A stretch of 7,373 bases of DNA, from contig CAMLRV010000106.1 in assembly GCA_946482495.1 (NCBI GenBank), positions 1 to 7,373 on the forward strand. Reading direction: 5' to 3'. Position numbers and translations under genes: made by a program. This DNA comes from an uncultured Flavobacteriia bacterium. Lineage in GTDB: Bacteria > Bacteroidota > Bacteroidia > Flavobacteriales > Flavobacteriaceae. The notes beneath the pieces were generated by a model that was given only the letters and a program-made list of their open reading frames with translations, ran no database searches and was not told the DNA's origin. Numbering within the stretch: the first letter of the stretch is position 1; each line of letters begins with the position of its first letter. Of the stretch, positions 1 through 6,315 are shown in pieces.

Positions 1-978
1 TACATCCAGGCTATCATTGGAACGTCCGCCAGCTGCATTTTTATGTCCGCCACCATTAAAATGATTTCTTGCGAATTGATTTACATCAAAATCTCCTTGA
101 GAACGGAAAGAAATTTTAATCATGTTTTCATCTTTCACTTCAGTGAAAAACGCTGTAAAATCAATGTCTTTAATTGTTAATCCATAATTTACAATTCCTT
201 CAGTATCACCTTTTTTAACATTAAAAGCATTTTGTTCATCTTGAGAGAGTGTAATATAGCTTGTTTTATATTCTGGTAGCACTTTTAAATTCGATAAAGC
301 TTTTCCTAAGATTTGTAATTTATTATAATCACCATTATCATATAAATTTACATGAATTTGAGAATTATCTACACCTATATCCAATAAATTAGCTACAATT
401 CGGTGTAAGTTTCCAGTTGTTCTTGGAAAACGAAAACTTCCAGAATCGGTTGCAATTCCCGTATATAAACAAGTTGCTGCATCTAAATTGATATATTCAC
501 CTAATTCTAATAAATGAATAAAATCGTACACCATTTGACAAGTAGAACTGTATTCTATATCTGAAAAAGTATATTTTGCAAAAGTATCTGGTTTTTCATG
601 ATGGTCAATCATCACAAAAGTTTTGTCTAATGTTTTTAAGATACTTTCCATTTGTTCTCCAGCTCGATGAAAAGCATTGAAGTCTAAAGTGAAAATAAGT
701 TCTGCATTTCTCAAAAAGGCAATTGCATCATTCACTTTATTTCCTTCATAAATAATTGTGGCTTCATTTGTTCCTGGAATCCATTGAACATAATCTGGAA
801 TTTCGTTTGGAACCACAACTTTTATATCATGGTTTAATTGTTTCAAAATATGATATAATCCCAAAGTAGAACCCATAGCATCACCATCAACATTTCGGTG
901 TGGAATAATGGCGATTTTTTTTGGACTCGCTAAAAGTTGTTTTAACTCAACAATTTGAGTTTCGTTTAAATGTTGCAT
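1..978 (-). CDS. nrnA: DHH/DHHA1 phosphoesterase, NrnA-like (oligoribonuclease / pAp phosphatase), 3' end outside window
   Basis: This frame is open for 326 codons from the ATG at 978-976 to the window edge, where the C-terminus is cut. Visible motifs are HRNVDGDAMGS at residues 27-37 (DHH motif I), LDFN near 98-101, IDHHEKP at 124-130 (the DHH motif proper), TGIATDSGSF near 173-182, and FNGGGHKNAAGG at 307-318, the DHHA1 substrate-binding glycine motif. Family members are about 310-340 residues, so only a few residues are probably missing. NrnA-type enzymes are cytoplasmic, metal-dependent (usually Mn) phosphoesterases. They degrade 2-5-mer RNA (nanoRNA), and many also dephosphorylate pAp to AMP; some relatives cleave pApA or c-di-AMP. 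The exact substrate cannot be read from sequence. Motif I has Val30 where Pro is the common residue. The start codon overlaps the crcB stop by one base (TAATG), so translation is likely coupled. Confidence 0.93.
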   Translation of the reverse strand, partial: MQHLNETQIVELKQLLASPKKIAIIPHRNVDGDAMGSTLGLYHILKQLNHDIKVVVPNEIPDYVQWIPGTNEATIIYEGNKVNDAIAFLRNAELIFTLDFNAFHRAGEQMESILKTLDKTFVMIDHHEKPDTFAKYTFSDIEYSSTCQMVYDFIHLLELGEYINLDAATCLYTGIATDSGSFRFPRTTGNLHRIVANLLDIGVDNSQIHVNLYDNGDYNKLQILGKALSNLKVLPEYKTSYITLSQDEQNAFNVKKGDTEGIVNYGLTIKDIDFTAFFTEVKDENMIKISFRSQGDFDVNQFARNHFNGGGHKNAAGGRSNDSLDV

Positions 979-1349
979 TAGTTAAATGTTTTAAAACCTA
1001 TTATAACCATCAAAAATCCTACTAAAATAGATGCTAAAGTATAGATTATGGCTAAGTTATAATTTTGATTTTGAATAAATTGTATGTTTTCTAAACTAAA
1101 TGTGGAAAAAGTGGTAAATCCGCCGCAAAATCCAGTGATTAGTAAAAGTTTAAGTGTTTCGTTTTGTAAATTGTTTTTCTGAATGTAACCAAAAAGCAAG
1201 CCAATTAGTAAACAGCCAATACAATTTGCTATAAAGGTAGCCCAAGGAAAATTAGTAGAATCATTTTTAGCAAAAAAATAACTTAATAAGTATCTCGCAA
1301 TACTACCAATTCCACCGCCTAGTAATACTAAAAATAGGTTTTTAATCAT
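978..1349 (-). CDS. crcB: Fluoride ion channel/exporter CrcB (Fluc)
   Basis: This 123-residue hydrophobic protein has the length and architecture of a single Fluc subunit with four membrane segments, at about residues 3-25, 36-56, 66-90 and 98-120. Diagnostic motifs are GGGIGSIARYLLSY at 11-24, ANCIGCLLIG at 41-50 (Asn42 is the conserved pore Asn) and GFCGGFTTFSTFSLE at 73-87, which carries the TTFSTF segment with the paired phenylalanines of the fluoride pore. Fluc proteins form antiparallel dual-topology dimers in the inner membrane and let toxic fluoride leak out of the cytoplasm. Only one crcB copy is visible, which fits a homodimer. Its ATG overlaps the stop of the upstream secreted-protein gene (ATGA), and its TAA overlaps the nrnA start. 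There is no room for a fluoride riboswitch directly upstream, so expression probably follows the operon. Confidence 0.96.
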   Translation of the reverse strand: MIKNLFLVLLGGGIGSIARYLLSYFFAKNDSTNFPWATFIANCIGCLLIGLLFGYIQKNNLQNETLKLLLITGFCGGFTTFSTFSLENIQFIQNQNYNLAIIYTLASILVGFLMVIIGFKTFN

Positions 1350-3337
1350 CGTTTTAAACTAAAATGTCCTTTTACTGTTTTTCCATTGGTTAATTCTAAA
1401 ACAAACCAATAATCTGAAGAAGAAAGTGGGTTTCCGTTATAAATTCCGTTCCAACCCATTCCATTTGCATCTATTTGTTTTAGTAGTTTTCCAAATCTAT
1501 CAAAAATATATATTTTACTATTTTCTAATCCTCTTTTCTCTAGATTTTTAATTTGCCATGTATCGTTATAATTATCTCCATTTGGAGTGAAAAATTTCGG
1601 ATAACTTAACGCGTAAAAAGTTTGAAAAACCAATCCACAATTATTTTTATCATTTACATAAACGGTATATTCTCCTGAATCGGACAAATTGAAAACAGGG
1701 TTGTCTTGAAAAGTAATTCCGTCTAAAGAATATTCGTAATTTCCATTTCCGGAAACCGAAATGGTTGCGGTTAAATCTTCATTAAAATCATTCACTTCAA
1801 TATTAGTAATCGTAGCCACTTCTGAATTAACAACCGTATAAGTTTTGGTTTTCATGCAACCATTTGCATTAGTAATGGTTACAATATAATTTCCAGCATT
1901 TGATATCGTTATGCTCTGCGAATTTTGAACCGGATTGGTATTCCAACTGTAGTTTGAAAATCCACTTGGCGCGGTAATTACCGTTGGTGTGTTATTACAA
2001 ATTCCTATAGTTTCATTATTGAACGTTTGAGGAAAAGTATACACATTTAATGTGATAGGAATATTACCATAACAATTTTGAATATTAGTTATTCGTGCAT
2101 AAATTGTTTGCAGATATGGTGTCGTATTCGTGTAACTTGACGGTAACGGAGTGGTTGAAGTGGTAGAATCAAAAAATGCTACTGTAAAATTACTCGGTAA
2201 ATTACTGAAAATTTGTGTTTGAATGGTAGCTAAATCAAATGATGCTAATCCGTCAGTATTGGTGTCGCAAACTTCAAAAATATTATCAGCAATAATTAAA
2301 TTTGGTGCATATTCAATTTCAATGGAACCTGTTAGTGTACAGCTCGAACTGATATTTATCTCTACAGAATAAGTTCCTGCAGAAGTTACAGTATAAGTTG
2401 GACTATTCGTTCCAACTGGATTTCCATTTTGATACCATTGGTAACTTGTAGCGCCAGTTTGTGTAGCGTTTAATGTTAAAACTTCACTATTGCATAACGG
2501 GTTTTCAGTGGCAATTAATCTGTTTGGTCCTAAGTCTTTTTCGGAAATAAAACTTCCTGCTTTTAAGAAAATTCCTGAATCGTAACGTGCATTACCTTCA
2601 TCGGCAATGACTAATTTAATATGATATAAAACTCCAGGCGTTACCACAGATTGTGCAGTTAAAACTTTAGTTTGTCCGTCATAAGTTGTTGGATAATTTC
2701 CCGAATTGAAAGCATCAAAGTAAGCTTCGTTGGCTGGTGGACAAATGGTTCCACTTCCGCGAACTGTGTTTACACGAACAGGAATATTTGTATTAGGAAT
2801 TAAGGCTAAATTTTGATAAGTAGAGGCAGAGGCTTCTTTTAGTAAAAAGGCAAAACCATCTGTAAAATTACACTGATTGGGTTGCGGATTCGTTAAGTAT
2901 TGTTCTGAAGAAAAGATATATTCAAAACTAATATTGTTCGCATTCGGAATAAAATCGAATTCTAAAACCGTAGCATTAAATGTGTTTGTTAAGCTTAACG
3001 CTGTATTTAAATCGGAATCACCTGTCCAGCCAATTCCTGAACCATCATCTGAAAAGTTAGAGTTGGGTCCAACCGCTGAATTTAATTTTCCAGTACTTAA
3101 AATAATTCCTTCTTGAAATGGAAAACTAGAACCATTTGCATTAAAATAACCATAACTTAAATCTCCAGTTCCAAAATTTCCACCGCTTACGGAAAAGTTA
3201 GAAACAGAAACACAACCACTGTTGACTAATATATTTTCAACAAGTTGTTGTGCTGTATAAGTTTCATTAACAGTTATATTTTGGGAAAAACTAACTGCAA
3301 ATGATAAGATAAAAAGTATAAAAAATATTTTTTTCAT
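1346..3337 (-). CDS. T9SS-secreted choice-of-anchor L family surface protein with Ig/PKD-like repeats and type B sorting domain
   Basis: This 663-residue exported protein starts with a Sec signal peptide (MKKIFFILFILSFAVSFS, with cleavage likely before Gln19). Residues about 24-262 match the choice-of-anchor L domain: the EGIILSTG segment at 76-83, GDSDLN near 106-111, LEFDFIP at 125-131, FEYIFSSEQY at 138-147 and DGFAFLL at 160-166. Residues 270-343 form an Ig-like domain (SYQWYQNG, GTYSVEI). A CDTNTDGLASFDL segment follows at 357-369, of a kind common in flavobacterial surface proteins. PKD/Ig-like units lie at about 440-503 and 505-577. The C-terminal 85 residues (YPKFFTPNGDNYNDTW, then IFDRFGK, ending in LKR) are the gliding-motility-associated or type B T9SS sorting domain. 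The protein should therefore be exported to the cell surface or medium. Its ligand or role (adhesion, matrix) is unknown. It follows the ABC permease by 16 nt and overlaps crcB by 4 nt. Confidence 0.9.
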   Translation of the reverse strand: MKKIFFILFILSFAVSFSQNITVNETYTAQQLVENILVNSGCVSVSNFSVSGGNFGTGDLSYGYFNANGSSFPFQEGIILSTGKLNSAVGPNSNFSDDGSGIGWTGDSDLNTALSLTNTFNATVLEFDFIPNANNISFEYIFSSEQYLTNPQPNQCNFTDGFAFLLKEASASTYQNLALIPNTNIPVRVNTVRGSGTICPPANEAYFDAFNSGNYPTTYDGQTKVLTAQSVVTPGVLYHIKLVIADEGNARYDSGIFLKAGSFISEKDLGPNRLIATENPLCNSEVLTLNATQTGATSYQWYQNGNPVGTNSPTYTVTSAGTYSVEINISSSCTLTGSIEIEYAPNLIIADNIFEVCDTNTDGLASFDLATIQTQIFSNLPSNFTVAFFDSTTSTTPLPSSYTNTTPYLQTIYARITNIQNCYGNIPITLNVYTFPQTFNNETIGICNNTPTVITAPSGFSNYSWNTNPVQNSQSITISNAGNYIVTITNANGCMKTKTYTVVNSEVATITNIEVNDFNEDLTATISVSGNGNYEYSLDGITFQDNPVFNLSDSGEYTVYVNDKNNCGLVFQTFYALSYPKFFTPNGDNYNDTWQIKNLEKRGLENSKIYIFDRFGKLLKQIDANGMGWNGIYNGNPLSSSDYWFVLELTNGKTVKGHFSLKR

Positions 3338-3345
3338 AGCATCTG

Positions 3346-3353
3346 CAAAGATA
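3346..3353 (-). promoter_or_regulatory. Candidate Bacteroidota -7 box (TATCTTTG) before the T9SS protein gene
   Basis: TATCTTTG, followed by CA, is an exact match to the Bacteroidota sigma consensus TAnnTTTG. It sits directly after the permease TAG stop and 8 nt before the ATG of the secreted protein. Transcription from it would give a nearly leaderless mRNA. I see no good TTTG-like -33 element at the usual spacing, so this may be coincidence or an accessory internal promoter. Confidence 0.3.
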
Positions 3354-4208
3354 CTATAAATCTCGTTTTTTAAGAATGTAAAATGATAAAAATAAGAATA
3401 AAGCTGTCCAGAAAATTACTATTGCCACATGAATAGGTTGCACATCATAATTTTTCTCAATAGTTGCACCAACAGTTGTTGAAACCGATTTAATAAAATT
3501 TAATCTTGAAAAAGGTTCTATAATTAAATTTGACATCGATTCTAATGGTAAAACATCTTTTACCCAATCAATTACTGCTGTGTTTTTATCACCTGGTTTG
3601 TATCCTAAAATTTGGTATTTTAAAATGGCGTGACCCACGTTTTCTCCCAAAAACCAAACAAAAATAAATCCTAATGTGAATGCTGAACGTTTGATTAATA
3701 AAGCTAAAAACAAACAGAATGAAAAGAAAGCTACATGTTTTAAGAAAAAGGCAAATAAATATTCTAAATCGGAAAAAATAATTCCCATTTCAGTAAAAGA
3801 TGAATATTTTAATCCAAGAATTAAACTTATAACAAATACTAATACAGTGGACACAGCTGAAAATAAAAAGATGGTATAAATTTTAGAAAGTAGAAACTCC
3901 TTTTTCGACATTCCGTCAATTAAGTTTTGTTTTAAAGTTCCATAACTATATTCATTAGCAATCATAGAAACAATAATAACTGCTAAAAATATTTTTAACC
4001 ATGATGATACAAAAGTGGTAAAGTGCCAAATATAAGGGAAATTGAAGAAGCCACTTTCGGCAGCTTTAAATTTGAAAGGTCCAAAATCGAATTCAATTAG
4101 CGCTATCGATGCTAATAATGTTAAGGATAAAAAATAAATAATGGTTAAAACTTTACTAGCTCTGTTTTGCCATATTTTTTGTAATTCTATAGAAAGTAAT
4201 CTTTTCAT
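3354..4208 (-). CDS. ABC-2 type transporter permease
   Basis: This 284-residue integral membrane protein has about six hydrophobic segments, at residues 20-39, 63-84, 111-132, 149-171, 175-195 and 258-279. That is the usual ABC-2 permease layout. The segment after membrane helix 2 (ANEYSYGTLKQNLIDGMSKK, 84-103) is the typical EYxxGTL-x-G motif of BcrB/NatB-like exporters, a cytoplasmic coupling region. A soluble extracytoplasmic stretch of about 60 residues (198-256) precedes the last helix. It should pair with the ATPase encoded just upstream to form an inner-membrane exporter; the substrate cannot be inferred. The ATG at 4208-4206 gives the natural N-terminus (MKRLLSIELQKIWQNR). There is no Shine-Dalgarno sequence, and the leader is occupied by a heptamer repeat. 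The stop is TAG. Confidence 0.88.
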   Translation of the reverse strand: MKRLLSIELQKIWQNRASKVLTIIYFLSLTLLASIALIEFDFGPFKFKAAESGFFNFPYIWHFTTFVSSWLKIFLAVIIVSMIANEYSYGTLKQNLIDGMSKKEFLLSKIYTIFLFSAVSTVLVFVISLILGLKYSSFTEMGIIFSDLEYLFAFFLKHVAFFSFCLFLALLIKRSAFTLGFIFVWFLGENVGHAILKYQILGYKPGDKNTAVIDWVKDVLPLESMSNLIIEPFSRLNFIKSVSTTVGATIEKNYDVQPIHVAIVIFWTALFLFLSFYILKKRDL

Positions 4209-4220
4209 TTTATAGTTTTG

Positions 4221-4248
4221 AAAGGTGAAGGATGAAAGGTGAAAGGTT
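4221..4248. repeat. Short tandem heptamer repeat (4 x 7 bp, AAAGGTG) between the ABC genes
   Basis: Four consecutive 7-base units read AAAGGTG, AAGGATG, AAAGGTG and AAAGGTT on the plus strand (CACCTTT on the coding strand). Units 1 and 3 are identical, unit 2 has two mismatches and unit 4 has one. The array fills most of the 46-nt gap between the ATPase stop and the permease start, ending 12 nt before the permease ATG. It is too short and has no spacers, so it is not a CRISPR. Because the unit length is not shared with neighbouring coding sequence, copy number could change without altering either protein. Confidence 0.7.
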
Positions 4249-4254
4249 TTAAAA

Positions 4255-5148
4255 TTAGTGCTTAGTTAATTCTAAGAACTGTTCTTCTAAACTGTTTTTA
4301 CGTTTTACCAAATGTGTTAACGTGATATTTTGTTGAAATAAATAGGCATTCAATTCAGCAGGTTCTAGATGTGATTTTAAATAAACCATTAATTTATTTT
4401 CTTCTTTTCTGACTTTATCCACAGCTGGCATTTGTTGTAAAACAGTTTCTAATTGTTCTAAGTTTTCAGCTTCTAATTCGAAAAAGCCCTCATTAGTTGT
4501 AATTCCGTCGACAGTTCCTTGGTATAAGGTTACACCATTACGGATAACAATTACATGAGAACATACTTTTTCTACTTCGTCTAACAAGTGAGAAGCTAAT
4601 AAAATTGTTGTGCCTTGATTAGCAATGATTTTTATTAAATCTCTAATTTGTCTAATTCCTTGTGGATCTAAACCGTTTGTTGGTTCATCTAAAATTAAGA
4701 TTTCAGGATCATTAAGTAGGGCAGAAGCGATGGCTAAACGCTGTTTCATTCCTAAAGAAAATGTTTTGAATTTGCTATCTTTTCTATCTAGAAGCCCAAC
4801 TAATTCTAATTTTTCGTAAACTTTCGTATATGGAATGTCTTTAATTTTGCAGACTAATTTTAAATTATCTTCTGCAGTCATGTAGGGGTAAAAGTTTGGT
4901 CGCTCAATAATAGCTCCGACTTTTTTTAAGGCATCGTGAGTAGTAAACGTTCCATCGAACCATTCAAATTCTCCTGAAGTTTTGTTTACTACGTTTAGTA
5001 CAATTCCTAAAGTAGTAGATTTTCCAGAACCATTTGGTCCTAAAATTCCGTAGACATTTCCTTTTTTAATTTCTACAGATACATTATTTACCGCATGAAC
5101 TTTGCGATATTTTTTATGAAGATTGGTAATTTTTAAAATCGTTTCCAA
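4255..5148 (-). CDS. ABC transporter ATP-binding protein (BcrA/NatA-type), TTG start
   Basis: This 297-residue ATPase energises the permease encoded 46 nt downstream. Visible elements are Walker A GPNGSGKST at 37-45, an E in place of the Q-loop Gln in IIERPNFYP at 80-88 (common in bacitracin and lantibiotic-immunity type ABC proteins), a variant signature SLGMKQR at 131-137, Walker B ILILDE at 150-155, the D-loop GLDP at 159-162 and the switch His in ASHLLDE at 185-191. Residues about 220-297 form the extra C-terminal domain usual in this subgroup. The start is TTG at 5148-5146. An in-frame TAA lies only four codons upstream with no ATG between, and the following residues (ETILKITNLHKKY) align with the expected N-terminus, so TTG is the only sensible start. 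The homology class suggests export of a peptide, lipid or drug, but the substrate is unknown. Confidence 0.92.
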   Translation of the reverse strand: METILKITNLHKKYRKVHAVNNVSVEIKKGNVYGILGPNGSGKSTTLGIVLNVVNKTSGEFEWFDGTFTTHDALKKVGAIIERPNFYPYMTAEDNLKLVCKIKDIPYTKVYEKLELVGLLDRKDSKFKTFSLGMKQRLAIASALLNDPEILILDEPTNGLDPQGIRQIRDLIKIIANQGTTILLASHLLDEVEKVCSHVIVIRNGVTLYQGTVDGITTNEGFFELEAENLEQLETVLQQMPAVDKVRKEENKLMVYLKSHLEPAELNAYLFQQNITLTHLVKRKNSLEEQFLELTKH

Positions 5149-5176
5149 ATTGTTCTCGTATTAAATTTAATGGTAA

Positions 5177-5202
5177 GACGAAAGTTTTGGAAACTTGTTA
5201 CA
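5177..5202 (-). promoter_or_regulatory. Candidate ECF sigma factor promoter (TGTAAC-N16-CGTC) for the ABC operon
   Basis: On the minus strand, TGTAAC (5202-5197) is followed by 16 bases and CGTC (5180-5177). This matches the general ECF promoter pattern best known from Bacillus SigM, SigX and SigW (TGwAAC-N16/17-CGwm). Transcription would begin near 5170, leaving a leader of about 20 nt before the TTG start. No TAnnTTTG box of the housekeeping type is present in this gap. Assignment to a particular sigma factor is inference, because Bacteroidota ECF consensus sequences differ between groups. Confidence 0.55.
5182..5196. promoter_or_regulatory. Perfect inverted repeat AAGTTT-TGG-AAACTT inside the promoter spacer (possible operator)
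   Basis: A perfect 6-bp dyad with a 3-bp centre fills the spacer between the -35 and -10 elements of the ECF-type promoter, a position where a bound repressor would block transcription. A second dyad, AGTTT-AG-AAACT, lies at 5208-5219 on the other side of the -35 element. The stem is short and AT-rich with no T-tract, so it is unlikely to be a terminator. AT-rich dyads arise by chance, so the operator role is tentative. Confidence 0.35.
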
Positions 5203-5205
5203 CTA

Positions 5206-5661
5206 TTAGTTTAGAAACTTATTTTTATTTTTTCGAATGAATTCTACAATCAAGGAAACCACATCTTCCTCTTCTTCTGTAAAGAAAATTTCATCTAAAT
5301 CTTCCCATCCAGAAATAATTTTCTCATCTAATTTGGCAATAACTTTTTTTCTGTCTTCTGTATTAGAAGTGTATTTAACAGTAAGTAATTGAAACGCTTT
5401 TGTTAATAAAGTTGCCGTTTTTGTAGCATTAATATCTTTATAGGCTTGAATGATTTCGGTAGCAAAATCGCCACTTTCATTATTGAAGAAATAATGTAAA
5501 CCACCTTCGTTCATGGCTGCTTCAAAAATATCAACGTAAACGAAAGTCAGTTCAGCTTGGTTTAAATCCATGGTTTCTTTTTTCTCCCAAATGTGATTTC
5601 CAACCGCTTCAATGATGGCAATTTCGTCTTCTAATTTTAAGATAGTTTCTATGTTTTGCAT
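5206..5661 (-). CDS. DUF4375 domain protein (DMP19 C-terminal-like)
   Basis: This is a soluble 151-residue protein with no signal peptide or membrane segment. The core motif NEGGLHYFFNNESGD at residues 51-65, followed by an A-x-x-x-I-x-A helix (TEIIQAYKDINATKTATLL), is typical of DUF4375, the domain found in the Neisseria DNA-mimic protein DMP19. The protein is acidic, especially at 120-136 (EDLDEIFFTEEEEDVV), and ends in a basic tail (RKNKNKFLN). In Neisseria, DMP19 imitates DNA and binds the regulator NHTF. Whether this short homologue does anything similar is unknown, because most DUF4375 proteins are uncharacterised and some are immunity-like. It has its own candidate promoter and ends 57 nt before the ABC ATPase. 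Its stop codon falls within one of the inverted repeats upstream of that gene. Confidence 0.75.
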   Translation of the reverse strand: MQNIETILKLEDEIAIIEAVGNHIWEKKETMDLNQAELTFVYVDIFEAAMNEGGLHYFFNNESGDFATEIIQAYKDINATKTATLLTKAFQLLTVKYTSNTEDRKKVIAKLDEKIISGWEDLDEIFFTEEEEDVVSLIVEFIRKNKNKFLN

Positions 5662-5680
5662 GATGGTGATTTATTTTGGA

Positions 5681-5712
5681 CAAAAGTAGCTTATTAGCAG
5701 TGAATTTTCGAA
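5681..5712 (-). promoter_or_regulatory. Candidate Bacteroidota promoter (TTCG-N20-TACTTTTG) for the DUF4375 gene
   Basis: The -7 box TACTTTTG at 5688-5681 matches TAnnTTTG exactly. TTCG at 5712-5709, a 3-of-4 match to the -33 TTTG, lies 20 bp upstream, within the usual 19-21 bp spacing. The box ends 19 nt before the ATG at 5661, leaving a short leader. This is the best-supported housekeeping-type promoter in the window. Confidence 0.5.
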
Positions 5713-5742
5713 TTATCTTGAAATAAAGTTTTTTGAATTAAC

Positions 5743-6303
5743 TTACACTCTTAACGAACCTCTAAAACCTCTCACGGCATAATAAGAATCGGCTCCATTA
5801 TGATATAAAAAGATAGTGTTATATCTAAAATCGCAATAAACGGCACCACCTAATTTTCTTATGTCTGAAGGTGTTAACACCCAACTTGACGATTTCATAT
5901 CGAAGTTTCCAAATTTTTGTAAGTCGCGATATTGTGCTTCAGTTAATATTTCAATTCCCATATCCTTTGCCATATTCATAGCACTATTGGCAGGTTTGTG
6001 TTCTTTTCTTTTTTCCAAAGCTTCGTGGTCATAACAAATACTTCTTCTTCCTTTTGGCGTTTCGGCAGAACAATCAAAAAATATGAATTCGCTAGTTTTA
6101 TCATCAAAACCAACCACATCAGGTTCGCCGCCAGTTTGTTCCATTTCGTTTAACGACCACATTTTTATTGGATTGGCTTCTAATTTTGCTTGCACTTTTT
6201 CCCAATCTAAACCTTCATGACGGTTTTTGTTTTTCTCAAAACGCGTTTTTAAAAGTTGTAATAGGGTTGTAGTTTCTTCTGTTGTTAGGTTTTTTGTTGC
6301 CAT
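5743..6303 (-). CDS. DUF4256 domain-containing protein
   Basis: This is a soluble 186-residue protein that matches DUF4256 over its whole length. Recognisable conserved stretches are LLKTRFEKNKNRHEGLDW at 17-34, MEQTGGEPDVVGFD at 54-67, FFDCSAETPKGRRSICYD at 75-92, MGIEILTEAQYRDLQKFGNFD at 115-135 (in two parts around the central Tyr) and the C-terminal GAVYCDFRYNTIFLYHNGAD region at 153-172, ending in GFRGSLRV. The family's function is unknown. The conserved Asp, Cys, Glu and Arg residues could suggest an enzyme active site, but I cannot name a reaction. The gene starts 12 nt after the stop of the alpha/beta hydrolase and is probably cotranscribed with it. No hairpin terminator is visible after its TAA. 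Confidence 0.85.
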   Translation of the reverse strand: MATKNLTTEETTTLLQLLKTRFEKNKNRHEGLDWEKVQAKLEANPIKMWSLNEMEQTGGEPDVVGFDDKTSEFIFFDCSAETPKGRRSICYDHEALEKRKEHKPANSAMNMAKDMGIEILTEAQYRDLQKFGNFDMKSSSWVLTPSDIRKLGGAVYCDFRYNTIFLYHNGADSYYAVRGFRGSLRV

Positions 6304-6315
6304 GTTGTTGTAGTT

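Noticed and set aside
1350..1400. Possible fluoride riboswitch before crcB
   Set aside because: The upstream bases code for the conserved T9SS sorting domain and the genes overlap, leaving no room for the aptamer pseudoknot.
2877..3116. Plus-strand open frame of 79 codons
   Set aside because: It lies wholly inside the choice-of-anchor L coding region, resembles no family and has no promoter; it is a shadow of the real gene.
3676..3879. Plus-strand open frame of 67 codons, Lys/Asn-rich
   Set aside because: Its composition follows from the complement of hydrophobic permease codons; there is no independent support.
4221..4248. CRISPR-like array
   Set aside because: The units are 7 bp and directly abutting with no spacers, so this is a simple tandem repeat.
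4625..4819. Plus-strand open frame of 64 codons
   Set aside because: It is antisense to the conserved Walker B and signature region of the ABC ATPase, so it is a by-product of that sequence.
4255..5148. Specific annotation as a bacitracin or lantibiotic immunity transporter
   Set aside because: The ATPase shares subgroup features with BcrA/LanF, but no biosynthetic genes or peptide precursor are present, so the substrate is left open.
5182..5196. Rho-independent terminator for the DUF4375 gene
   Set aside because: The stem has six pairs, mostly A-T, with a 3-nt loop and no T-run after it; it sits better as part of a promoter region.
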